From positions 1 through 50,812 of the forward strand of contig NZ_JBHZSG010000022.1 in assembly GCF_043642205.1 (NCBI RefSeq): DNA of 50,812 bases. The letters are read 5' to 3'. The notes below the pieces were generated by a model. It was not told the DNA's origin, made no database searches, and saw only the letters and a list, made by a program, of their open reading frames with translations. This DNA comes from Thalassotalea_A litorea (GTDB lineage Bacteria > Pseudomonadota > Gammaproteobacteria > Enterobacterales > Alteromonadaceae). Each line of letters begins with the position of its first letter. Position 1 is the first letter of the stretch. The position numbers and the translations under genes were made by a program. Of this stretch, positions 26,090 through 35,155 are shown piece by piece.

Positions 26090-26605
26090 ATGAATCTGGA
26101 ATGGATCTTTTATTTCGCCGCAGCCATCGCCTTTATCGCCAGTATCAAAGTCGTAACCGGGGAGAATGCGATCCATGCATTGCTGTATTTGGTGGTGTCT
26201 TTGCTCGCCGTTGCTTTGTGCTTCTATCTACTTGGTGCTCCCTTTGCCGCAGGTCTTGAAGTTATCGTATACGCTGGTGCTATTTTAGTGCTATTTGTGT
26301 TTGCAGTGATGATGTTTGATTTACAGGGCGACCGACCACCGGCATTGTTTCAGCAATCCTGGTTTTCAACCTGGTTTGGACCGCTAGTGCTTACCCTGAC
26401 ACTCGCCATTATGCTGGCATTCATCTTATTTACCGGATCTGTGGATAAAGAAATTGAAGCTGGAATTGTTAGTGCCAAGCAAGTGGGAATTGCCTTATAT
26501 GGACCCTATTTATTAGCGGTTGAAATCGCATCATTTTTACTACTGGCCGGGCTCATTGCGGGTTATCACTTTGCCAAATACAGCAGTCAGGGAGAGCATC
26601 TATGA
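26090..26605 (+). CDS. nuoJ: NADH-quinone oxidoreductase subunit J
   Basis: A 171-residue membrane subunit with five predicted helices. It contains the conserved ALLYLVVSLLAVALCFYLLG and VIVYAGAILVLFVFAVMM stretches that hold the pi-bulge helix at the junction of the two arms. It overlaps nuoK by four bases (ATGA) and begins 22 bases after nuoI, one of the larger gaps in this operon. Confidence 0.95.
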   Translation: MNLEWIFYFAAAIAFIASIKVVTGENAIHALLYLVVSLLAVALCFYLLGAPFAAGLEVIVYAGAILVLFVFAVMMFDLQGDRPPALFQQSWFSTWFGPLVLTLTLAIMLAFILFTGSVDKEIEAGIVSAKQVGIALYGPYLLAVEIASFLLLAGLIAGYHFAKYSSQGEHL

Positions 26606-26910
26606 TCGATATCCCGATTACCCATGTGTTCTTGATCAGTGCGTTATTATTCTGTGTTGGTTTTATCGGCGTACTGGCGCGGCGCAATACCTTATTTATG
26701 CTAATGAGCCTGGAAGTCATGCTTAATGCGGTTGGTCTGGCATTTGTTGGTGCAGGTTCGTTATGGCAACAGGCTGATGGTCAAATTATGTTTATTTTGA
26801 TTCTGACTCTGGCTGCTGCCGAAGTTGCAATCGGTTTGGCGCTTTTAATCCGGATGCAACATCAGCGACATAATATTGATGTCGATGGTTTGTCGCAAAT
26901 GAGGGGATGA
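26602..26910 (+). CDS. nuoK: NADH-quinone oxidoreductase subunit K
   Basis: A 102-residue protein with three transmembrane helices, an MrpC-like part of the proton path. Conserved Glu residues lie in the second and third helices (MLMSLEVMLNAVGLAFV and LTLAAAEVAIGLALL). Length is almost exactly that of E. coli NuoK (100). It overlaps both nuoJ and nuoL by four bases. Confidence 0.96.
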   Translation: MIDIPITHVFLISALLFCVGFIGVLARRNTLFMLMSLEVMLNAVGLAFVGAGSLWQQADGQIMFILILTLAAAEVAIGLALLIRMQHQRHNIDVDGLSQMRG

Positions 26911-28760
26911 TGATGACAGCATTGACGCTATTACCGTTTTTTCCAATGTTAAGTTTCTTATTGCTGATCGCCTTTTCAAAACGCCTGAACTGGCACTTGG
27001 CCACCATGATTGCGTTAACCGGGGTTGGTTTGAGTTTTCTGGCCAGCGTTGTCGTGATCCATGAGTTGCAGCAAGCGGTTAATGGCGGCAGTGATGGCGT
27101 CGGCTTAACTCACTATCTGTGGACCTGGTTTATGCTCGGTGAGCACGAGGTACGTTTTGCCTTTTACGTGGATCAGTTAACAGGGGTGATGATCGCAGTC
27201 GTGACCGGCGTTGGTTTCTTAATCCATGGTTTTGCGGCCGCGTATATGCGCGATGATGGCAATTACAGTCGCTTTATGGCCTATATGAACCTGTTTATCT
27301 GCGCCATGTTACTGCTGGTGCTGGCGGAAAATCTGGTGTTGTTGTATCTGGGATGGGAAGGCGTCGGTTTGTGTAGCTTCTTGCTCATTGGGTTTTGGTA
27401 TAAAGATCCGGGTAATGCAATGGCCGCACGAAAAGCATTTATTGTCACCCGCATCGGCGATACGTTATTGGCATTAGGGTTGTTTTACCTGTTTATGGAA
27501 ACCAATACCCTCAATATTCAGGAGATTTTGGCACAACAGCAAGACTCGCCATTATCGGCTCAGGCTGCCTGGTGGATCGCCTTATTATTGCTTGGTGGTG
27601 CCGTTGGCAAATCAGCACAATTACCTCTTCATACCTGGCTACCTGATGCGATGGCCGGACCAACACCAGTGAGTGCTTTGATCCATGCAGCAACCATGGT
27701 CACCGCTGGTGTGTATTTGATTGCCCGTATGCAAGGGGTGTATATACTGGCTCCAGAAATACTCAATCTGGTGGCCTGGGTTGGAAGTTTGACCTTATTG
27801 CTGGCAGGTATAGCAGCCTTGGCTCAAGAGGATATTAAGCGGGTACTTGCTTATTCAACGATGAGCCAAATTGGTTATATGATGTTGGGTTTAGGCGCTG
27901 GCGCTAATGTCGCCGCAGTGACCCATTTAATGACTCATGCGTTTTTCAAAGCGCTGTTGTTCCTGGGGGCCGGTGCAATCATTCTCGCGGTTCATCATCA
28001 ACAAAACATCTTTAAAATGGGTGGTCTGCTAAAACGAATGCCGCTGATATCAATATTATTCTTAATCGGTATCGCCGCGCTTATCGCCTTTCCCGGGACT
28101 TCCGGGTTTGTTTCCAAAGAAGCCATTATTGGTCAGTTATGGCAATCGCCAACCGCAGGCCCCGTATTTTGGTGGATAGCAGTGATCGGCGCATTTATCA
28201 CCAGTGTCTACAGTTTCAGGTTGGTTTTTATCACCTTTTTTGGACAATACCACTCAGAGCATACCTTACAGGAACAACGCCATGGATTAATCGTTGTGCC
28301 GTTAATGGCACTGGCACTGCTTGCTCTGATTGGCGGTTATATACCAACAGGGTTAGAGCAGGTGTTTAATCAAGTGCCACAAGCTGGGGCAGAGCAGGGA
28401 CCTGCATGGTTGCATACCGTGGCGATTATTGCGCCATTGCTAGGGGTAGGCGTTGCCTATCTGTTATTTTTTCCTAAAACCGATGGACCCCAACCTCAAC
28501 CTGGCACCAGCAGCACCTATCGGTTTAGTCGCAATGGCCTTGGGTTTGATGCGACCTATGACACCTTGCTTGTAAAGCCCTTTGTCTGGCTGGCCAGGAT
28601 TAATCGTAACGATGTCGTTGATTCGCTGGTTCAGTTGATTAGCTGGAATGCGTTTACCTGGCATAGTGCGATGAAAGCGGTGCAAAGTGGCCGCTTGCGT
28701 TGGTATGCGGCAACCCTGGGCATCGGTACCGGTTTATTGCTATTGGGAGTCATTCTATGA
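26907..28760 (+). CDS. nuoL: NADH-quinone oxidoreductase subunit L
   Basis: A 617-residue antiporter-like proton-translocating subunit at the distal end of the membrane arm. Visible are the LGWEGVGLCSFLLIGFW segment with the key Glu, KSAQLPLHTWLPDAMAGPTPVSALIHAATMVTAG with conserved Lys and His, and a long amphipathic C-terminal region that should form the lateral helix. Three consecutive ATGs (26907, 26910, 26913) are possible starts; the first gives the ATGA overlap with nuoK. Confidence 0.97.
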   Translation: MMMTALTLLPFFPMLSFLLLIAFSKRLNWHLATMIALTGVGLSFLASVVVIHELQQAVNGGSDGVGLTHYLWTWFMLGEHEVRFAFYVDQLTGVMIAVVTGVGFLIHGFAAAYMRDDGNYSRFMAYMNLFICAMLLLVLAENLVLLYLGWEGVGLCSFLLIGFWYKDPGNAMAARKAFIVTRIGDTLLALGLFYLFMETNTLNIQEILAQQQDSPLSAQAAWWIALLLLGGAVGKSAQLPLHTWLPDAMAGPTPVSALIHAATMVTAGVYLIARMQGVYILAPEILNLVAWVGSLTLLLAGIAALAQEDIKRVLAYSTMSQIGYMMLGLGAGANVAAVTHLMTHAFFKALLFLGAGAIILAVHHQQNIFKMGGLLKRMPLISILFLIGIAALIAFPGTSGFVSKEAIIGQLWQSPTAGPVFWWIAVIGAFITSVYSFRLVFITFFGQYHSEHTLQEQRHGLIVVPLMALALLALIGGYIPTGLEQVFNQVPQAGAEQGPAWLHTVAIIAPLLGVGVAYLLFFPKTDGPQPQPGTSSTYRFSRNGLGFDATYDTLLVKPFVWLARINRNDVVDSLVQLISWNAFTWHSAMKAVQSGRLRWYAATLGIGTGLLLLGVIL

Positions 28761-30235
28761 TCTTTACCAATATCATCATTATTTTAATGTTCACCGCTTT
28801 AGTTGCGCTGTTGGTGGGGAAAAAGTTTGCGCGTAGCTTACCTTATGTGGCGTCCGCCGGCGTTTTAACCAGTTTTGTGATGCTGGCTCAGTTTGCCAAT
28901 CATCACCAGGATTTATTTCATCAGGCAATGCCTTTGGTGTCGGTGCCCTGGATTTCCAGTCTGGGTATCGAATACGCCACCTTTATCGATAGCTTAAGTT
29001 TTATCCTAGTGGCCCTTACCTTAATATTGGCACTGGTGTGTATTCTGGTTTCCGTAACCGAGATCAAACAACATTTAAACTTCTACTATTTTAATTTGCT
29101 TGCCGCGTTAGCTGGCATCATTGGTGTGTTTGCTGCCGCCGATTTGTTTCTGTTCTTTTTCTTCTGGGAAGTCATGTTACTGCCGATGACTGCGTTGATC
29201 GCAATATGGGGTCATGAAAACAGGCGCTATGCAGCCATTAAGTTTTTTATCTTTACTCAGGTTTCCAGTTTATTGATGTTAGTCGCCATCATCGTTATGG
29301 CGTTTATTTATCAGCAGCAATTTGGTCAGTTCAGCTTTAACTATTTTGAATGGCAACAATTGGATATAGCCATGCCATTGCAGACTTGGCTAATGTTTGG
29401 ATTCTTCGTCGCCTTTGCGGTGAAACTGCCGTCTTTTCCATTTCACACCTGGCTACCCGATGCTCATACTCAGGCACCTACCGCCGGCTCCGTATTACTT
29501 GCAGGCGTATTGTTAAAAACCGGTGCCTACGGGTTAATGCGATTCGTCTTGCCGCTATTTGAACAGGCCAGTATTCAATTCGCGCCCATTGCAATCACCC
29601 TTGGTGTGATCTCAATTATCTACGGTGCAGTGATGGCATTTGCGCAAACAGACTTCAAACGCCTGGTGGCATACTCTTCCATCAGTCATATGGGATTCGT
29701 TACTCTGGCGCTATTCTCATTTTCCCCTATTGCTTATCATGGCGCGATAGTTACATTAGTTGCTCACGGGTTAAGCAGTGCTGCGCTGTTTGCTATGGCT
29801 GGTATGCTCTATCAAAGGTTGCATACCCGAGACCTGAATAAAATGGGCGGCCTGTTTGCCAGCGCACCGCGTATGGGAGGAATGCTACTGGCCTTCGTCG
29901 CCGGAGCCTTTGGGATGCCGGGGTTGCTTAATTTTGTTGGTGAATTTATGACGTTAACCGGCACATTTGCAAACCATCCCGTAGCAACGGCTTTAGCCGC
30001 CACGGCAATGATAGGTTCGGCAATTTATGGCATGTATCTGTTCCAACAAAGTTTTCAGGGAAAGCCAGTAACACATTCTGCCGTTGAAGATTTGCGTGGC
30101 CATGAATGGTTGTTATGCAGCATCTTATTTGGCTTGCTGCTCTATCTCGGATTATTCCCACAATCGTTGTTAATGCATTTTGATGCCATTTATCCTACGG
30201 TCGCTGACGCCCAATTGATTGGAGGTAAGCTATGA
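28757..30235 (+). CDS. nuoM: NADH-quinone oxidoreductase subunit M
   Basis: A 492-residue antiporter-like proton-pumping subunit. FFFWEVMLLPMTALIAIWG contains the conserved Glu, and KLPSFPFHTWLPDAHTQAPTAGSVLLAGVLLKTGAYG the channel Lys and His residues. The ATG at 28757 overlaps the nuoL stop by four bases. The frame is open further upstream inside nuoL, but that extension is not NuoM-like. Slightly shorter than E. coli NuoM (509). Confidence 0.97.
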   Translation: MIFTNIIIILMFTALVALLVGKKFARSLPYVASAGVLTSFVMLAQFANHHQDLFHQAMPLVSVPWISSLGIEYATFIDSLSFILVALTLILALVCILVSVTEIKQHLNFYYFNLLAALAGIIGVFAAADLFLFFFFWEVMLLPMTALIAIWGHENRRYAAIKFFIFTQVSSLLMLVAIIVMAFIYQQQFGQFSFNYFEWQQLDIAMPLQTWLMFGFFVAFAVKLPSFPFHTWLPDAHTQAPTAGSVLLAGVLLKTGAYGLMRFVLPLFEQASIQFAPIAITLGVISIIYGAVMAFAQTDFKRLVAYSSISHMGFVTLALFSFSPIAYHGAIVTLVAHGLSSAALFAMAGMLYQRLHTRDLNKMGGLFASAPRMGGMLLAFVAGAFGMPGLLNFVGEFMTLTGTFANHPVATALAATAMIGSAIYGMYLFQQSFQGKPVTHSAVEDLRGHEWLLCSILFGLLLYLGLFPQSLLMHFDAIYPTVADAQLIGGKL

Positions 30236-31719
30236 TCCTCGAACAATTTATTGCTATTGCTCCACAACTGATCCTGTCGCTTGCTATTGTCATGCAGCTA
30301 TTGCTGATAGCATTTAAACGCTCACAACATAGCATTGCCTTTTTTACCGCCAGTGCCATTTTACTGGGGTTAATGGCGCACTATCCGGCTATCGCCCAGG
30401 TTAACCTGCCAGTTACCCCTTTGTTGTATTTAGATGTTTTCTCATTAACGATTAATGTATTGATTTTATCCTGTAGTCTGGTCGCTGTCTGGGTGAGCTA
30501 TGGTTATTTGCGCTCTGCCGTGGAGTTTCACGACGAATACTATGTGCTATTGCTACTTGCCGTGCTTGGCGCCAATATTTTAGTCTTAGCCAATCATTTT
30601 GCCGCGATATTTTTAGGCTTCGAGTTACTGTCTTTATCCTTGGTGGGAATGATAGGTTACCTGCACTTGCGTCAGCATACCTTGGAGGCCGGTTTTAAAT
30701 ATCTTATTTTAAGCGCAACAGCCTCGTCAGTGATGCTGCTGGGTATGGCATTCGTCTATGGTGCGACTGGCGATATGAGCCTGGCGTACCAGGTCCCCGA
30801 TCAGCAAAACCTGCAAATGCTTGGGCAAGCCGGTTTGGTTCTGATCATGGTGGGATTTTGTTTTAAGCTATCTTTGGTGCCATTTCATGCCTGGACCCCG
30901 GATGTTTATCAGGGCGCCCCTATGCCGGTTACGTTAATGCTGGCCACCGTGTCTAAAGCGGCAATGTTTGCCATCTTAGTGAAGTTTTGGTTGGTATCGG
31001 CGATTTTTAACAATGATTCGTTGCAATTTTTGCTCTTAAGTATTGCCATCGCGTCGATGCTAGTGGGGAATCTTCTCGCTCTGACTCAGAAGAATATCAA
31101 ACGTCTGCTCGCGTATTCGTCCATTGCGCATATGGGCTATTTAATTATTGTGTTGGCGATTCAATCCCAACAATCTGTAGCCTGGGCGCTAAAATCCGGG
31201 GTGTTTTACATTCTGGTTTACATCATCGCTACGTTGGTGATCATGATTTATCTTTCCGCAAGCTCAAAAGCGCACGGGTATCGTGACAAAGATGACTGGC
31301 GCGAGTGGCAGGGAATGATTTGGCAGCGCCCTTTGCAGGCGTGCTGTTTAATTCTGGCGTTATTGTCTTTAGCGGGAATCCCGCTTACCGCAGGGTTTAT
31401 TGGCAAATTTTACTTATTTACGGTTGCCATCGAAAACCAACTTTGGGGGGCGATATCGGCATTGATCGTCGGCAGCGGTATCGCACTGTATTATTACCTG
31501 AGTATTATCTTCTGCATATTGGCCAAACCGATTGCAAGTGACGTAACTATGTCGACGGAAAAAACGGGAAACTTTACCATTTCCCATGCTACCGTTATGG
31601 GAATGTTAACGGTGATTATAGTCGCGCTTGGTGTTTTCCCGGATATCCTGGCAAGCCAACTCATTTTTCAATCAGAACCGGTAACGGTGATCTTCAATGA
31701 AGCGAGCCAACGATTTTAG
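30232..31719 (+). CDS. nuoN: NADH-quinone oxidoreductase subunit N
   Basis: A 495-residue antiporter-like subunit and the last gene of the operon. It has the LGFELLSLSLVGMIGYL segment with the conserved Glu, KLSLVPFHAWTPDVYQGAPMPVTLMLATVSKAAMFA with the channel Lys residues, and KRLLAYSSIAHMGY. Length is close to E. coli (485). It overlaps nuoM by four bases. A hairpin follows at 31770-31797. Confidence 0.97.
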   Translation: MILEQFIAIAPQLILSLAIVMQLLLIAFKRSQHSIAFFTASAILLGLMAHYPAIAQVNLPVTPLLYLDVFSLTINVLILSCSLVAVWVSYGYLRSAVEFHDEYYVLLLLAVLGANILVLANHFAAIFLGFELLSLSLVGMIGYLHLRQHTLEAGFKYLILSATASSVMLLGMAFVYGATGDMSLAYQVPDQQNLQMLGQAGLVLIMVGFCFKLSLVPFHAWTPDVYQGAPMPVTLMLATVSKAAMFAILVKFWLVSAIFNNDSLQFLLLSIAIASMLVGNLLALTQKNIKRLLAYSSIAHMGYLIIVLAIQSQQSVAWALKSGVFYILVYIIATLVIMIYLSASSKAHGYRDKDDWREWQGMIWQRPLQACCLILALLSLAGIPLTAGFIGKFYLFTVAIENQLWGAISALIVGSGIALYYYLSIIFCILAKPIASDVTMSTEKTGNFTISHATVMGMLTVIIVALGVFPDILASQLIFQSEPVTVIFNEASQRF

Positions 31720-31769
31720 TTAGTCGTTTTGACGATATTTTTGTTAAAAATGTAACAAAATTAGATATC

Positions 31770-31802
31770 TCACTACTGATAAGGTAATCGGTAGTGAATT
31801 TT
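31770..31802 (+). terminator. Probable nuo operon terminator
   Basis: TCACTACTGAT (31770-31780) pairs with ATCGGTAGTGA (31787-31797) with one G-U pair around a 6-base loop, followed by ATTTTCTC. The stem is strong but the T-run is short. A second small hairpin, TTGTTA / TAACAA (31741-31758), lies just before it. Confidence 0.5.
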
Positions 31803-31970
31803 CTCACGCCCAAAACCTTAAAACTCAACAAATTCAACCGGTTACAAAATGTGGCTTAATAATTGAATATTCAATTACAAAGACAACCAATAGGGGAGAG
31901 CCAATCTGGCACTAAAATGTTCCCTTATTTTCAGTTACAGTATTTACAAATAAAAAATAGGTCCAGGGAT

Positions 31971-32732
31971 ATGAAATACAATACCATTGCTGCAGTTTTA
32001 ACATCTTCGCTTTTATTATCCGGTTGTATCATTCACGTTGGTGCTGCATCGGCCGATGTGGAACTGAATGAACAGTTAGCCATGTCATCACAAGGCATTC
32101 GCCATTTAGATATTAGTGCTGGCGCCGGCACTCTAAACGTTGTTGGTCTTGAAGGTGCAACAGAAATTCAGGTGAGTGCACAAATTCATACCACAGAAGA
32201 AAAAAATTATACCTTAACATTGGAGCAAGACGGTGATACCGCTGTGTTGGTAGCCGAGCACGGTAATACCAGCGGCTTTTGGAGTGGTGACTCGCCACAT
32301 ATTAATGTTCAGGTTACCGTACCGAAAACAATGCAATTAACCGTGGACGATGGCAGTGGTGAAATGTCGATAACAGATATCCACGGCGATCTTGATATTG
32401 AAGATGGGTCTGGCTCTATGGATATTGCCCGGATACAGGGTAAAGTCGACGTGGATGATGGCTCAGGGTCGTTAACCATAACGGATGTGAGCGGTGATCT
32501 TAGCGTTGATGATGGCTCTGGTTCACTCACGTTGAGTAATGTTGGTGGTGATGTCAACGTGGATGATGGTTCCGGTGAATTATTGATTGAAGACGTGGTA
32601 GGTGAAGTTACCATTCATGATGGCTCTGGTGCTATCACCGTTCGAGGCGCTGGTGGATTAACGATCACCGAAGCCGGTTCCGGTGGCTTGAGTGTTACCG
32701 GCGTTAAAGGTGGCTTCAATATCGGCAGCTAA
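31971..32732 (+). CDS. DUF4097-type beta-helical lipoprotein
   Basis: A 253-residue lipoprotein; the signal peptide ends LLLSGC, with the lipidated Cys at 19. The second half consists of five to six tandem 18-residue units of the form DDGSGxLxIxDVxGDLxV, which should stack as a parallel beta-helix of the kind found in DUF4097 ('putative adhesin') proteins. The repeats make the DNA locally repetitive (GATGATGGCTCTGG variants). Biochemical role unknown. The frame is open to TTG 31863, but AGGGA just before ATG 31971 and the lipoprotein signal support this start. A dispersed repeat begins one base after the stop codon. Confidence 0.82.
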   Translation: MKYNTIAAVLTSSLLLSGCIIHVGAASADVELNEQLAMSSQGIRHLDISAGAGTLNVVGLEGATEIQVSAQIHTTEEKNYTLTLEQDGDTAVLVAEHGNTSGFWSGDSPHINVQVTVPKTMQLTVDDGSGEMSITDIHGDLDIEDGSGSMDIARIQGKVDVDDGSGSLTITDVSGDLSVDDGSGSLTLSNVGGDVNVDDGSGELLIEDVVGEVTIHDGSGAITVRGAGGLTITEAGSGGLSVTGVKGGFNIGS

Positions 32733-32733
32733 C

Positions 32734-32892
32734 ACCAATCACATTTAATTATTACTCACCTGTAGGGAGTTAGTGAGAGGCCCGTTTACGGCCCTATATT
32801 TCATTAATATAGAATGACTATATCAATGAAATCTATGTTGTAAGTGAACCTGAGCCTAACTCTGAGTTGTGCACAAACTTAATGTGATTGGT
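32734..32892 (+). repeat. Dispersed repeat (MITE-like), copy 2, complete short form
   Basis: 159 bases bounded by ACCAATCACATTTAATTATT at the left and TTAATGTGATTGGT at the right, which are inverted copies of each other. An internal hairpin with 15-base arms and one mismatch lies at 32798-32832. It has no coding capacity. It matches copies 1, 3 and 4. Compared with copy 3 it lacks about 110 bases near the left end. No target-site duplication longer than two bases is obvious. Confidence 0.88.
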
Positions 32893-32952
32893 ATAAAGTT
32901 TTGCACAAATGTAAATATGGCCCGGTAATGGGTGATTTTTGTCCGGTTTATC

Positions 32953-32980
32953 TTGCATTTATTAATTAACAAGGTATGAT
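32953..32980 (+). promoter_or_regulatory. Candidate deaD promoter
   Basis: TTGCAT (32953-32958) and TATGAT (32975-32980) are separated by 16 bases, close to sigma-70 consensus. Transcription would start near 32987, giving a leader of about 200 bases before deaD. It is the best pair I can see in this gap. Confidence 0.45.
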
Positions 32981-32986
32981 TCGCGC

Positions 32987-33185
32987 CTTGATTATCCTGC
33001 GCTCAATTGTATTGGGTTACGCCCGCTTTAGCGATTAAAGCATTGGCCAGGATTGGGATTGGGGTTTTTCCGCCAACTGACTTGCCGAGCATAAATCAAC
33101 ATATGCTCTTTTACGTGCCATAAGTCTTCCGGTGGTTTCCTCTTTTTTTATTGCAGGTTTACCTGCCTACTGAGAAGACAATTTA
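32987..33185 (+). promoter_or_regulatory. Long structured deaD leader
   Basis: Three hairpins are visible: GCTTTA / TAAAGC (33025-33041); GAGCATA / TATGCTC (33087-33108), followed by TTTT and so terminator-like; and GCAGGT / ACCTGC (33153-33166), which ends just before the TGAGAAG ribosome-binding region. Long structured leaders are usual for cold-shock genes. Temperature-dependent folding or premature termination is inferred, not shown. Confidence 0.4.
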
Positions 33186-34964
33186 ATGACTGATATAATC
33201 AATGCCGAAAACGGCTTTGAAGCCCTTGGCTTGCCCGAATTTATTCTAACTTCACTTAATAAACTTGGTTTTTCACAACCGACTCCGATTCAGGAGAAAA
33301 CGATTGGCCCACTAATGGCGGGTAAAGACGTTTTAGGTGAAGCGCAGACCGGTACGGGTAAAACCGCCGCCTTTGGTTTGCCAGCACTTGCCAATATCGA
33401 TGTAAATCAACGCAAACCGCAAATGTTAGTACTTGCTCCAACACGAGAGCTGGCGATTCAGGTTGCTGAAGCGTTAGAAGACTTTGCTGCGAATATGCGT
33501 GGATTGCGCATCGCAACCTTATATGGTGGTCAATCTTACGGCCCACAGTTATCACAGCTGGAAAAAGGTGCTCAGGTTGTTGTCGGTACGCCGGGTCGTT
33601 TAATGGACCATTTGCGTCGCAAGACTCTGAAACTTGGTGATATTTCATTTTGTGCGCTTGATGAAGCCGATGAAATGTTAAATATGGGCTTTTTGGAAGA
33701 TATCGAGTGGATCCTTGATCACTTACCTAAAGAAACCCAAATGGCACTATTTTCCGCGACTATGCCATCAGCAATTCGTAAAGTTGCGAATCGCTTTTTG
33801 ACGGATCCTGAGCATGTCAAAATTGCCGCGCAAAAGAAAGAAAAAGCCAACATTACCCAGTTAGCCTGGAAAGTTTCAGGCATCAACAAAAATACCGCAA
33901 TTGAGCGAATTGTTGAAACGTATGACTATGATGCGTTATTGATTTTCGTTCGAACTCGTAACGATACCATTACCGTAGCAGAGCAACTGGAGCGTTTAGG
34001 CTATCCATGTGCAGCGCTAAATGGTGATATGAACCAGGCGCAACGTGAGCGCACGGTTGAGCAATTGAAAAATGGCAAAATCTCTATCATGATCGCAACC
34101 GACGTTGTTGCTCGTGGTCTAGATATTCCACGTATCGATTTAGTCCTAAACTACGATTTGCCGGGTGACAGCGAATCTTATGTTCACCGTATTGGTCGTA
34201 CTGGCCGTGCAGGTCGTGAAGGTACGGCAATATCATTTGTTCGACCTCGTGAGATGTATAACTTGCGTCATTATGAGCGTGCTACATCAGGCACTATCAA
34301 TACCTTTGAATTACCGAGTATTCAGGAAATTGGTCAGCGTCGAATCGAGCGTGCTCGTCAGGCATTAGCAGCAACCGTTGCAAATGTTGAGCTAGATAAA
34401 ATGGCTGAGATCATGCAGAAAATGGCTGAAGAGTCAGAATTGACTGTTGAGCAGTTAGCGGCAGCGTTATTGTATAATGCGCAGCTTAAGCAGCCGTTCC
34501 AGCCAAAAGAAGATCCTAAGCCACGTCGTGACCGTGCGGATCGTGAGACTCGAGGCCGTGATCGTAACGATCGTGGTGAGCGTCGTGGTCGAGATCGCGG
34601 TGAGCGCAGTGAGCGTGGTGACCGCAATCGTGGTGAACGTCCGGAGCGTCGTCGCAGTCAAGCGGCTCGACCAGATGTTGATTGGCAGACATATCGTCTA
34701 GAAGTTGGTAAAGAGCATGGTGCAAAACCTGGTGATATCGTTGGCGCAATCGCAAATGAAATCTCTTTGGACAGCGCGTATATTGGTCAAATCAACTTAC
34801 ATGATCGCCATAGTTTAGTGCAACTGCCTAAAGGCATGCCAAAAGAAGCGTACAACCAATTACGCAAGGTTCGTGTACGTCGACAGACTCTGGACATTTC
34901 AGTATCTGATGCGCCAGTGGTTAATCAACAAAGCCGCCCACGCGCTAACCGCCAAAGCCGCTAA
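33186..34964 (+). CDS. deaD: DEAD-box RNA helicase CsdA/DeaD
   Basis: A 592-residue cold-shock RNA helicase acting in 50S assembly and RNA decay. Motifs: Q motif FSQPTPIQ (29-36), AQTGTGKT (53-60), PTRELA, TPGRLMDH, DEAD (159-162), SAT (190-192), ARGLDIPR and HRIGRTGRAGR. The C terminus has an Arg/Asp/Gly-rich stretch (RDR, RGE and RGR repeats, about 440-500) and a DbpA-type RNA-binding domain (YRLEVGKEHGAKPGDIVGAI), which identifies it as CsdA rather than another DEAD-box paralogue. It has its own leader and terminator, and copies of the dispersed repeat stand on both sides in opposite orientations. Confidence 0.96.
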   Translation: MTDIINAENGFEALGLPEFILTSLNKLGFSQPTPIQEKTIGPLMAGKDVLGEAQTGTGKTAAFGLPALANIDVNQRKPQMLVLAPTRELAIQVAEALEDFAANMRGLRIATLYGGQSYGPQLSQLEKGAQVVVGTPGRLMDHLRRKTLKLGDISFCALDEADEMLNMGFLEDIEWILDHLPKETQMALFSATMPSAIRKVANRFLTDPEHVKIAAQKKEKANITQLAWKVSGINKNTAIERIVETYDYDALLIFVRTRNDTITVAEQLERLGYPCAALNGDMNQAQRERTVEQLKNGKISIMIATDVVARGLDIPRIDLVLNYDLPGDSESYVHRIGRTGRAGREGTAISFVRPREMYNLRHYERATSGTINTFELPSIQEIGQRRIERARQALAATVANVELDKMAEIMQKMAEESELTVEQLAAALLYNAQLKQPFQPKEDPKPRRDRADRETRGRDRNDRGERRGRDRGERSERGDRNRGERPERRRSQAARPDVDWQTYRLEVGKEHGAKPGDIVGAIANEISLDSAYIGQINLHDRHSLVQLPKGMPKEAYNQLRKVRVRRQTLDISVSDAPVVNQQSRPRANRQSR

Positions 34965-34985
34965 TCCGGCCCAAGCCATATAAAT

Positions 34986-35016
34986 AAAAAAGCCAGCCGA
35001 GACGCTGGCTTTTTTG
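34986..35016 (+). terminator. Intrinsic terminator after deaD
   Basis: AGCCAGC (34991-34997) and GCTGGCT (35004-35010) form a GC-rich stem with a 6-base loop, preceded by AAAAA and followed by TTTTT. It works on either strand by symmetry. Confidence 0.9.
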
Positions 35017-35155
35017 TATCGCAAAAGACCCGTTATCAATTCAGCTATCACGACACCCATGCTTAACGATCGCAAGGTCCGTATGATCAGTTAGCAAGAC
35101 ACCCACATTATCTATCCGAATCACAACAGACATCCGAGCACAGGATTGAGGTAAT

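Noticed and set aside
34358..34755. Antisense reading frames in the Arg/Asp-rich part of deaD
   Set aside because: They are mirror images of the CGT-rich repeats in the real gene and lack ribosome-binding sites.
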